Shown piece by piece: positions 24,253-31,703 of a DNA stretch of 64,000 bases (positions are counted from its first letter, which is position 1; each line of letters opens with the position of its first letter). The stretch is from Streptomyces seoulensis (GTDB lineage Bacteria; Actinomycetota; Actinomycetes; Streptomycetales; Streptomycetaceae). A model generated the notes under the pieces. That model worked only from the letters and a program-made list of their open reading frames with translations. It had not been told where the DNA came from and did not search any database. The stretch lies in contig NZ_AP025667.1 in assembly GCF_022846655.1 (NCBI RefSeq), positions 905,001 through 969,000 on the forward strand, read 5' to 3'. A program made the translations under genes and the position numbers.

Positions 24253-24726
24253 TCACTCGCCGAGGAACCGCTCCAGCGCCTCGACGACCAGACGGTGGTC
24301 CTCGATCTGGGGCAGACCGGAGACGGTCACCGAGCCGACGACGCCGACGTTCTCCACGATGATCGGGAAGGAACCGCCGTGCGCCGCGTAGAGATCGGGG
24401 TCGAGCCGGGACGACTCCTCGAAGGTGGTGCCCTTGGCGCGGAAGCGTGAGCCGACCAGGTAGGACGCGGAGCCGTAGCGCTCCACCACCCGGCGCTTGC
24501 GGCCGATCCAGGCGTCGTTGTCCGGGGTCGAGCCCGGCAGCGCCGCGTGGAAGAGCTGCTGGCCCGCGCGGTGGATGTCGACGGCGATCGGCGCCTGCCG
24601 CTCCCGGCCGAGCTCGACCAGGAGGGAGCCGAGGGCCCAGGCGTCGTCGTGGGTGAAGGTGCGGAACGTGAGGCGCTGTTCCTGCGCCTCCAGGTCCGCC
24701 ACGCTCGGGGTCTGCGGCTGCGTCAT
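24253..24726 (-). CDS. UPF0303 / heme-degrading-domain family protein
   Basis: The 157-aa product matches the UPF0303 (GlcG/HbpS-like) fold: RTFTHDDAWALGSLLVELGR, the PIAVDIHRAGQQLFHAALPG strand-helix, WIGRKRRVVERYGSAS, and HGGSFPIIV near the C-terminus. Family members bind heme or small ligands; activity is not proven. Its ATG overlaps the stop of the upstream Gfo/Idh gene (TGATG), so both are translated from one message and probably share a sugar-related regulation by the ROK protein. Confidence 0.85.
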   Translation of the reverse strand: MTQPQTPSVADLEAQEQRLTFRTFTHDDAWALGSLLVELGRERQAPIAVDIHRAGQQLFHAALPGSTPDNDAWIGRKRRVVERYGSASYLVGSRFRAKGTTFEESSRLDPDLYAAHGGSFPIIVENVGVVGSVTVSGLPQIEDHRLVVEALERFLGE

Positions 24727-25799
24727 CAGAGGGTCACCGTCACCTTGTCGCGGGCGGAGCGGCGGGCCGCCTCCAGTACGTCGAGGGTCTCGGCGGCCTC
24801 CAGCGCGGTCACCGGGTTGGGGCCGGTGCCGCGGACGGCGGCGGCCACGGCCGCGTAGTAGGCGGGGTAGTCGCCGGGCAGCGTCTCGACGGCGGTGCCG
24901 CCGCCGGTGACCGGGGACTCACCGGCGCCCAGGCGGCCCCACAGGGACTCCTCCTCGACGCCCCAGGCGGCCTCGGTGTGGGGGCGGGCGCCGTCGCGCA
25001 GCGCCGCCTCCTGCGGGTCCAGGCCGTGCTTCACGAAGCCGGCGCGCGAGCCGAGCACCCGGAAGCGGGGGCCGAGCTGGGCGGTGGCCGCGGAGACGTA
25101 CAGGTGCGAGCGGACGCCGCTCGCGTGGGTCAGCGCGAGGAAGGTGTCGTCGTCGGTCTCGGCGCCGTCGCGGCGGACGACCGCCTCGGCGTACACCTCG
25201 GTGACCGGGCCGAACAGCACCAGCGCCTGGTCGACGACGTGGCTGCCGAGGTCGTACAGCAGGCCGCCGATCTCCGCCGGGTCGCCGGACTCGCGCCAGC
25301 CGCCCTTGAGCTGCGGGCGCCAGCGCTCGAAGCGGGACTCGAAGCGCCAGACGTCGCCCAGATCGCCGTCGGCCACCAGCTTGCGCAGGGTGAGGAAGTC
25401 GTTGTCCCAGCGGCGGTTCTGGAAGACGGAGAGCAGCACCCCGTGCTCGTCGGCGAGGGCGGCCAGTTCGCGGGCCTCGGCGGCGGTGCCGGAGATCGGC
25501 TTGTCCACGACGACCGGCAGCCCCGCCTTGATCGCGGCGGTGGCGAGCGGCACGTGCGTCTTGTTCGGGGACGCGATGACGATCAGGTCCAGCTCACCGG
25601 CGCGCTCGAGCAGCTCGTCGGGGGTGGCGGCGACGCGGACGTCCGGGAACTCGGCGCGGGCCTGCTCCTGGCGCTCGGGGTTCGAGGTGACGACCGTGTC
25701 CAGGACGAGGCCGTCCGTGGCGGCGATCAGCGGGGCGTGGAAGACGGAGCCGGCGAGGCCGTAGCCGATCAGGCCGACGCGGAGGGGTGTACCAGTCAT
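24726..25799 (-). CDS. Gfo/Idh/MocA family oxidoreductase
   Basis: The 357-aa enzyme has the Rossmann NAD(P) motif VGLIGYGLAGSVFHAP (about 7-22), a PNKTHVPLA strand, and the catalytic region VVVDKPISGTAAEA with the conserved EKP-like DKP lysine. The C-terminal half is the alpha/beta substrate domain, including GGLLYDLGSHVVDQAL. Substrates are usually sugars or inositols. ATG 25799 is chosen because of the strong GTAGGAGGC site; a longer frame to 25922 overlaps the divergent gene. A palindromic operator lies 10 bp upstream. Confidence 0.92.
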   Translation of the reverse strand: MTGTPLRVGLIGYGLAGSVFHAPLIAATDGLVLDTVVTSNPERQEQARAEFPDVRVAATPDELLERAGELDLIVIASPNKTHVPLATAAIKAGLPVVVDKPISGTAAEARELAALADEHGVLLSVFQNRRWDNDFLTLRKLVADGDLGDVWRFESRFERWRPQLKGGWRESGDPAEIGGLLYDLGSHVVDQALVLFGPVTEVYAEAVVRRDGAETDDDTFLALTHASGVRSHLYVSAATAQLGPRFRVLGSRAGFVKHGLDPQEAALRDGARPHTEAAWGVEEESLWGRLGAGESPVTGGGTAVETLPGDYPAYYAAVAAAVRGTGPNPVTALEAAETLDVLEAARRSARDKVTVTL

Positions 25800-25808
25800 G
25801 CCTCCTAC

Positions 25809-25829
25809 TTTCGCAACGCTGTTGCCAAA
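25809..25829. promoter_or_regulatory. Palindromic operator between the Gfo/Idh operon and the ROK regulator
   Basis: TTTCGCAAC and GTTGCCAAA are inverted around GCT, a 21-bp palindrome with one mismatch pair. The A/T-rich ends and GCAAC core resemble binding sites of ROK repressors. The position between divergent genes lets one protein control both. Confidence 0.7.
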
Positions 25830-25855
25830 GTGCAAGCGCCGGGGAGAATGGACAC

Positions 25856-26980
25856 GTGAACAGGACGAGGAGCAACCCGGCGGGGGCGAATCTGCTCGCG
25901 GTGCGGTCGCACAACACCGCACTCGTGCTCGATCTGCTGCGCGGCGCCGGGGCGGAGGGCATCAGCAGGCTGGAACTCGCCGAGCGCACGGGGCTCACCC
26001 CGCAGGCCGTCAGCAAGATCACCGGGCGGCTGCGGGAGGACGGCTTCGCCGCGGACGCCGGACGCCGGGCCTCCACCGGCGGCAAGCCGCGCACCGTGCT
26101 GCGGCTGGTCCCCGAGGCGGGGCACGCGGTGGGCGTGCATCTGGACCGCGACGAACTGCGGGTGGTGCTGCTCGATCTCGACGGCACCGTGGTGGGGGAG
26201 CGGCGGGGTGAGACCGGGCTCGGCGGCGGCGCCGAGACGGTGCTCGCCCTGGTCGTGGCCGAGGTGACCGCACTGGTCACGGAGGTGCTGGGAGGCGCCG
26301 GGCTCGCGGACGCCGGGACGCTGCTCGGGGTCGGGGTCGCGCTGCCGGGCCCGCTGGACCACACGGGCGGGGTGCTGCACCGGGTGACCGGCTTCCCGGA
26401 GTGGGAGGGCTTCGGGCTGCGGGACGCGCTCGCCGGGCGGCTGGGGGTGCCGGTGGTCGTCGACAAGGACACCAACGCCGCGGCGCTCGGGCTGGCGGCG
26501 GGGGGCGAGCGGGGTTCGTTCGCCTACCTGCACCTCGGTACGGGGCTCGGCGCCGGCCTGGTGATCGGCGGCAGTGTGCACCGGGGGGCGCGTACGGGGG
26601 CCGGGGAGTTCGGGCACCAGGTGATCCAGTTGGACGGGCCGCCGTGCGAGTGCGGCGACCGGGGGTGCCTGGAGGTGCTGTGCCTGGCGGCCGCCGGCCG
26701 CGGGGACACCGCGGAGGCGGCGCGGGTGCTGGGGGTGGGCGCGGGGAATCTGGCGGGGCTGCTGGACATCGACCGGGTGCTGCTCGGCGGGCGGACCATC
26801 GCCTCGGCGCCCAGGGCCTACGTCCAGGGGGTCTCCGGGATCCTCGCCGCGCGGGCCCGGCGCGAGGGGCTGCCCGGTGACACGGTTCCGGTCCGGCCGG
26901 CGCCGGGCGGGGAGCGGGTCGTGGCCGTGGGGGCGGGACAGTTGCTGCTGGCGCCGGTGTTCGGGCGGGCGGAGGGCTGA
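25856..26980 (+). CDS. ROK family transcriptional regulator
   Basis: The 374-aa protein has an N-terminal winged HTH (ISRLELAERTGLTPQAVSKI, about 38-57). The ROK/actin-like fold follows, with the phosphate region LHLGTGLGAGLVIGG and zinc motif GHxx ... PCECGDRGCLEVLC. These proteins sense a sugar or sugar phosphate and repress nearby catabolic genes; the ligand is unknown. GTG 25856 is preceded by GGGGAG. It is divergent from the Gfo/Idh and UPF0303 operon with a palindrome between. Confidence 0.9.
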   Translation: MNRTRSNPAGANLLAVRSHNTALVLDLLRGAGAEGISRLELAERTGLTPQAVSKITGRLREDGFAADAGRRASTGGKPRTVLRLVPEAGHAVGVHLDRDELRVVLLDLDGTVVGERRGETGLGGGAETVLALVVAEVTALVTEVLGGAGLADAGTLLGVGVALPGPLDHTGGVLHRVTGFPEWEGFGLRDALAGRLGVPVVVDKDTNAAALGLAAGGERGSFAYLHLGTGLGAGLVIGGSVHRGARTGAGEFGHQVIQLDGPPCECGDRGCLEVLCLAAAGRGDTAEAARVLGVGAGNLAGLLDIDRVLLGGRTIASAPRAYVQGVSGILAARARREGLPGDTVPVRPAPGGERVVAVGAGQLLLAPVFGRAEG

Positions 26981-27102
26981 GGACGCCCGTGGGAGCCGAC
27001 CTGCCGGTTGGCGCAGCGGCGGTCCACTGATCGGGCGGAGATGGGGGCGGGGCCGGAGTGGCGCGGGGGTCGGGGGCGGGTATCCGGCATGTTCATGTGT
27101 TC

Positions 27103-28281
27103 ATGCGATTGTCCTCGGCCCTGTTGTCGTCCCTGCCGTCCTCGTCCCGGTCGTCCACGTCCCGCTCCTCGGCGTCCGCCTCCGTGTCCGCCTCGCTCTG
27201 CCTGGTCGCGGTCGCCGCGCTCACGCCCGTGTCGCCCGCCGCCGCGGTCGCCCCCTGCATGGCGGGCGACGACGGTTCCTTCCCGCTGGAGACCCGCATC
27301 CACGGCGGTCCCGACGGCTACGAGGCCGGCGGGGCGCCCGGCACCTGGTACATCGACCTCGTCAACACCGGCTCGCAGGCGTGCGCGGGTGTCCACCCGG
27401 TCGTGGTCCTCGTCGACGACGAGCGTCTTCTGCGGCCGTCGCAGGCCAAACTCGATTTCTACGACGGCCGCAGGCGCCGCCCGGTCCGGCTGGAGAGCAC
27501 CGATCAGCAGGAACTGGTCGGCGTGGTCGGCGCCGACGGCTTCGACGGGTACACCGTGGCGCCCGGCGGGACGGTCACCGTCAGGCTCCGGCTGATGATC
27601 ACCTCCGACGCCTTCGCCGACCACGTCACCGCCAAGGCCGCCCTGGTCCAGCGGCGCGGCCAGGACGGGGAGTGGGTGGGCGAGTCCGGCGACTACGTCT
27701 TCGACATCGACGGCGAGGCGCCCGAGCGGAGACCGGACGGGCAGCACGACCCCGCCCGCACGCAGGGCCCCGTACCCCCGGGCGAGCCGGACCGGCCGGG
27801 CCGCCCCGACGCGCCGACCGGTACCGGGGAACCAGGCCGGACCCCCGGCCCGAGCGACCCGGCCGACTCCGCGGACCCCGGCCTGCCGTCCCGTACCGAC
27901 GAGCCGGGCCCGACCACAGGCCCGGCCGACCTCGCGGACCCCGACGGCACCTCGGCCCCGGTGGACCCCAGCCGCGCGCCCGACACCACCGAGGCGGGCG
28001 TCACCCCGGCCGCCGAGGACCCCTCCGCCACGGAGGCCGTACCCGCGGCCCCCCTCGCGCCCGTAGACCCCGCCGAGCCCACCGACGACGAGGACGGCGA
28101 GGACGGCGAGGACGGCGAGGACAGCGAGTACGGCGAGTACGGCGAGGACGGGGAGTACGGCCGGCAGGCCGCCGAACTCGCCCACACCGGCCAGGGCCTG
28201 TCACGCGGCCTCTTCACGGCGGCCGCCGTACTCCTCGTCCTCGGCGGCACCGCGCTGCTCCTGGTCCGCAGACGCCGCTGA
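27103..28281 (+). CDS. Secreted LAHTG-anchored surface protein
   Basis: The 392-aa product has a Ser-rich signal region (about 1-50, with ASVSASLCLVAVAALTPVSPAAA). A folded beta-rich domain follows (about 55-210), then a long Pro/Asp/Thr stalk (about 210-350), a DGE/YGE repeat, and the sorting signal ELAHTG, a 20-residue hydrophobic helix and RRRR. That is a cell-wall sorting signal of the LAxTG type. A class F sortase lies 1.6 kb downstream. Start choice (ATG 27103) is uncertain; no strong ribosome site is seen and other ATGs lie close by. Ligand unknown. Confidence 0.75.
   Translation: MRLSSALLSSLPSSSRSSTSRSSASASVSASLCLVAVAALTPVSPAAAVAPCMAGDDGSFPLETRIHGGPDGYEAGGAPGTWYIDLVNTGSQACAGVHPVVVLVDDERLLRPSQAKLDFYDGRRRRPVRLESTDQQELVGVVGADGFDGYTVAPGGTVTVRLRLMITSDAFADHVTAKAALVQRRGQDGEWVGESGDYVFDIDGEAPERRPDGQHDPARTQGPVPPGEPDRPGRPDAPTGTGEPGRTPGPSDPADSADPGLPSRTDEPGPTTGPADLADPDGTSAPVDPSRAPDTTEAGVTPAAEDPSATEAVPAAPLAPVDPAEPTDDEDGEDGEDGEDSEYGEYGEDGEYGRQAAELAHTGQGLSRGLFTAAAVLLVLGGTALLLVRRRR
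28090..28161 (+). repeat. Eight 9-bp tandem units in the surface-protein stalk
   Basis: Units of the form GAGGACGGC or GAGTACGGC repeat eight times in frame, encoding EDG/EYG triplets just before the LAHTG signal. The array could vary in length between strains. Confidence 0.85.
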
Positions 28282-28388
28282 CCTCACCCGGCACCCCAGC
28301 CCCTCCGGCCCCCCAGGCCCCACGGCCACGCCCGCCTCACTACGCTGGACCCGTCAGCCGTCGGCAGCACTCGCAGGAGGACGTACGC

Positions 28389-29168
28389 ATGGCAGACCGC
28401 AGGCCCATCGAGTCATGGCTCACCGACATGGACGGCGTTCTCATCCACGAGGGTGTGCCCATCCCCGGCGCCGACGCGTTCCTGAAGAAGCTGCGCGAGG
28501 CCGAGCGGCCGTTCCTGGTGCTGACCAACAACTCCATCTACACGGCCCGCGATCTGCACGCCCGGCTGAGCAGGCTGGGCCTGGACGTGCCGGTGGAGAA
28601 CATCTGGACCTCCGCGATGGCCACCGCCCAGTTCGTGGACGAGCAGCGGCCCGGCGGGAGCGCGTACGTCATCGGCGAGGCCGGACTGACCACCGCGCTG
28701 CACGACGTCGGCTACATCCTCACCGACCACGACCCGGACTTCGTGATCCTGGGCGAGACCCGGACGTACTCCTTCGAGGCCATGACCAAGGCGGTCCGGC
28801 TGATCAACGACGGCGCCCGGTTCATCGCCACCAACCCGGACAACGTCGGCCCCTCCACCGAGGGCGCGCTGCCCGCCACCGGATCGGTCGCCGCCCTGAT
28901 CACCGCGGCCACCAAGAAGAAGCCGTACTTCGTCGGCAAGCCCAACCCGCTGATGATGCGCGCCGGGCTCAACGTGCTCGGAGCCCATTCGGAGACCTCC
29001 GCGATGATCGGCGACCGCATGGACACCGACGTGCTCGCGGGCCTGGAGGCCGGGATGCGCACCTTCCTGGTGCTCACCGGGGTCACCCAGGCGGACGAGA
29101 TCGACCGGTACCCGTACCGTCCGTCCAAGGTCGTCGACTCCATCGCGGACCTGGTAGACCTGGTCTGA
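28389..29168 (+). CDS. HAD-IIA family hydrolase (NagD-like phosphatase)
   Basis: The 259-aa enzyme has HAD motif I LTDMDGVLIHEG (about 10-21, with both Asp), motif II LTNNS (T and N for phosphate binding), motif III Lys in KKKPYFVGKPNP, and motif IV IGDRMDTDVLAG. These define a class IIA phosphatase acting on small phosphate esters, such as nucleotides or sugar phosphates. It is cytoplasmic. GGAGG precedes the ATG. It sits between two cell-surface genes without an obvious link. Confidence 0.92.
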   Translation: MADRRPIESWLTDMDGVLIHEGVPIPGADAFLKKLREAERPFLVLTNNSIYTARDLHARLSRLGLDVPVENIWTSAMATAQFVDEQRPGGSAYVIGEAGLTTALHDVGYILTDHDPDFVILGETRTYSFEAMTKAVRLINDGARFIATNPDNVGPSTEGALPATGSVAALITAATKKKPYFVGKPNPLMMRAGLNVLGAHSETSAMIGDRMDTDVLAGLEAGMRTFLVLTGVTQADEIDRYPYRPSKVVDSIADLVDLV

Positions 29169-29284
29169 GCTGGGGTTTGCCGGAATCCCCAAACCCGTTC
29201 CCACCCGTTCGGAGCAGCCGGACGCCCCGCGCGGATGCGGAAGCACACCGGACGGGGGAACCTCCCAATATCTGGAGGTTCACG

Positions 29285-29878
29285 ATGGGCTCACTTCGCC
29301 TCACTCTCTGTACTTCGATCCTCGCCGCCGCCGCGCTCACCCCGGCGGCCCACGCTGCGGACGGCGGCTCGCACGGCACCGGTGGGCTCACCGTGGCCCC
29401 GGCCGTCCCCCTTCCTGGCACCGACGTGTCGCTGCGGGTACGCGGCTGCACGGCCTCGCAGGGCACGGCGGTGTCGAGCGCGTTCGTCTCGGACGCCCGG
29501 CTGACCGGCGGCCAGGGCGACCTCTCCGGGGAGACCCGCGTCCGCACCTCCCTCAAGGCGGGTGCCTACGACGTGCGCGTCACCTGCGCCGACTACTCGT
29601 TCACCGGCCGGATCAGCGTCGACGAGTCGTCGCTGGGCGCGCGCCCCGACTCCGACGACGAGCCCGGCACTGGGCCCTCCCCGGTCGCCCCGGTGCACGC
29701 GGGCGGCGGCGGCACGGCCGCCGGTGGCGGTGCCGACACCAGCACCCTGTTCGCCACCGTGGCCCCCACCGGCTCCGGCCCCGGCGCCGCCCAGGCCCTG
29801 ACCGGGCTGGCCCTCGCCGGATGCGCGGCGGTCACGGTCGGCGCGCTCCGGGCCCGCCGGAGCCGTGGCAACGGCTGA
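29285..29878 (+). CDS. Secreted hypothetical protein with C-terminal membrane helix, before sortase
   Basis: The 197-aa product has a clear signal peptide (SLRLTLCTSILAAAALTPAAHA), a beta-rich domain with two Cys (VRGCTA and RVTCAD) likely in a disulfide, a Gly/Ala/Pro linker, and a C-terminal hydrophobic helix followed by RARRSR. No LPxTG-type motif precedes that helix, so it is more likely membrane-anchored than sorted. GGAGG is before the ATG. The sortase gene starts 12 bp after its stop, so they form an operon. Function unknown. Confidence 0.75.
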   Translation: MGSLRLTLCTSILAAAALTPAAHAADGGSHGTGGLTVAPAVPLPGTDVSLRVRGCTASQGTAVSSAFVSDARLTGGQGDLSGETRVRTSLKAGAYDVRVTCADYSFTGRISVDESSLGARPDSDDEPGTGPSPVAPVHAGGGGTAAGGGADTSTLFATVAPTGSGPGAAQALTGLALAGCAAVTVGALRARRSRGNG

Positions 29879-29890
29879 GCGGGCGCCTTC

Positions 29891-30550
29891 ATGTCCGAGG
29901 AGCGAGGGCACACCGCCGCCACCGGCCGGCTGATCACGGCCGTGGCCTGGGCCGTGCTGCTGCTCGGACTCTGGCTCTGGGGACGGGACGTGACCGGGCT
30001 GCCGGACAACCCGGCCGGCACCGCGCACGGCGACGTGGCCGGACTCGGCGGCATCACCCTGCCCGCCCCGGCGACCCCGCTGCCCGAATCCGCCCCGCAG
30101 CGCGTCGACATCCCCCAACTGGCCATCCAGGCACCGGTGATGTCGCGCGGACTCGACAGCCGGGGCGGCATCGACCCGCCGCCCTTCGATCAGCCGGGGG
30201 TGGTCGGCTGGTACGGCGCCGGAACCGCACCCGGTGCGGCCGGGACCGCGCTGCTGGTCGGCCATGTCGACACCGAGACCCGGCCCGCCGTCTTCTACCG
30301 GCTCAGCACCCTGACACCCGGCGAGACCGTCCGGGTGGTCCGCGCGGACGGCAAGGTCGCCCGGTTCACCATCGACGACGTCGAGGTGCTCCCCGCCGAC
30401 CACTTCGACGCCGAACGCGCCTATGGCACCCGGCACCCCGGCCGCGCCGAGCTCCGCCTGATCACCTGCGGCGGCACCTACGACCGGACGAGCCGCACCT
30501 ACACCGCCAACGTGGTCGTCTCCGCGTACCTCACCGGCACGGGTGCCTGA
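29891..30550 (+). CDS. Class F sortase
   Basis: The 219-aa transpeptidase has an N-terminal membrane anchor (LITAVAWAVLLLGLWLWG). The sortase barrel includes the catalytic His in LLVGHVDTE, the Cys in LRLITCGG, and a C-terminal Arg in RTSRTYTAN. Spacing and the short N-terminus match class F enzymes of actinobacteria. It works outside the membrane, joining sorting-signal proteins to the wall or other acceptors. The likely local substrate is the LAHTG protein at 27103, but this is inferred. Confidence 0.9.
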   Translation: MSEERGHTAATGRLITAVAWAVLLLGLWLWGRDVTGLPDNPAGTAHGDVAGLGGITLPAPATPLPESAPQRVDIPQLAIQAPVMSRGLDSRGGIDPPPFDQPGVVGWYGAGTAPGAAGTALLVGHVDTETRPAVFYRLSTLTPGETVRVVRADGKVARFTIDDVEVLPADHFDAERAYGTRHPGRAELRLITCGGTYDRTSRTYTANVVVSAYLTGTGA

Positions 30551-30656
30551 ACACCCCTGCGGACAAAGGGCGTTGACTTCCACATCTCCCCATGTCCGGC
30601 ACGGCCGGTATGCCACGATTGGCCCTCCGGAACAGACGTGCCCAGGGGGGAACCGC

Positions 30657-31664
30657 ATGTACGGGAAGTGGGGGGCCGGTCCAGCGGGACGGGCCGGGGT
30701 GTCCGCGGTGCTGCTGGGGGCGGCACTGCTGGCGGCCGGGTGCTCCGCAGGGGACGAGGGCGCCGGGGGAGCACCGGTCACCCCGCGGCCCGCGTCCCCC
30801 TACTGGGTCAACCCCGACGGCAACGCCGCCCGCCAGGTGGCCGCCTACGAGAAGGCCGGCAGGAAGGCCGAGGCGGAGCGGATACGGGAGATCGCCGAGC
30901 AGCCGGTGGGGGAGTGGCTCGGCCCAAAGGACCCGGAGGGGGAGGCGCGCGGGTTCACCGAGGCCGCCGCGAAGTCCGGCCGCGGAGCCCTGCTGGTGCT
31001 CTACAACATCCCGCACCGCGACTGCGGCCAGTACTCGCGAGGAGGCGCGGCCGACGGAGCCGCCTACCGGACCTGGCTCGCCGGGGTCGCGCGCGGCATC
31101 GGGGACCGCCCCGCCACCGTGATCCTCGAACCGGACGCCCTGCTCCACCTCGTGGACGGCTGCACCCCGGAGGAGTTCCGCGAGGAGCGCTACGACCTCC
31201 TCGCGGGCGCGGTCACCACGCTCACGTCCCTGAAGAACACCAAGGTCTACCTGGACGCGGGCAACGCGGGCTGGGGCCACCCCGACCAGATCTTCGAGCC
31301 GCTGAGGTCGGCGGGCGTGGAGGACGCCGACGGCTTCGCCGTCAACGTCTCCAACTTCTACTCCACGCCCGACTCCATCGCCTACGGCAAGCGCCTCGCC
31401 GCCAAGGTCGGCGGCAAGCACTTCGTCGTGGACACCAGCCGCAACGGCAACGGCCCCTACACCCAGGGCGCCCCGGCCGAACGCTGGTGCAACCCACCGG
31501 GCCGGGCCCTGGGCGAGACCCCGACCACGAACACGGCCGACCCCCTGGCCGACGCCTACCTGTGGATCAAACGACCAGGGGAGTCGGACGGCGAGTGCAA
31601 GGGCGGCCCGAAGGCGGGGGCCTGGTGGCCGGAGTACGCCCTGGACCTGACCGATGGCCGCTGA
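30657..31664 (+). CDS. cslZ: Glycoside hydrolase family 6 lipoprotein (endoglucanase, CslZ-like)
   Basis: The 335-aa product begins with a lipoprotein signal ending LLAAGCSAG, so it is membrane-tethered outside the cell. The GH6 fold is shown by PYWVNPDGNAARQV, LVLYNIPHRDCGQYS, the catalytic-acid region ATVILEPDALLHL, and HFVVDTSRNGNGP with LWIKRPGESDGEC near the C-terminus. GH6 enzymes cut beta-1,4-glucan. Convergent with glxA-cslA, it matches the S. coelicolor SCO2838 position, where it is thought to process glycan made by CslA at hyphal tips. The start has AGGGGGGAA upstream. Confidence 0.9.
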   Translation: MYGKWGAGPAGRAGVSAVLLGAALLAAGCSAGDEGAGGAPVTPRPASPYWVNPDGNAARQVAAYEKAGRKAEAERIREIAEQPVGEWLGPKDPEGEARGFTEAAAKSGRGALLVLYNIPHRDCGQYSRGGAADGAAYRTWLAGVARGIGDRPATVILEPDALLHLVDGCTPEEFREERYDLLAGAVTTLTSLKNTKVYLDAGNAGWGHPDQIFEPLRSAGVEDADGFAVNVSNFYSTPDSIAYGKRLAAKVGGKHFVVDTSRNGNGPYTQGAPAERWCNPPGRALGETPTTNTADPLADAYLWIKRPGESDGECKGGPKAGAWWPEYALDLTDGR

Positions 31665-31703
31665 ACGCCGAGCCCTGAGCCCTGCGCCCCTCAGCCCTGA
31701 ACG

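Noticed and set aside
26877..28388. A long upstream extension of the HAD hydrolase gene
   Set aside because: It is Arg/Gly-rich and overlaps the LAHTG protein in another frame; ATG 28389 has GGAGG and gives a protein of normal length.
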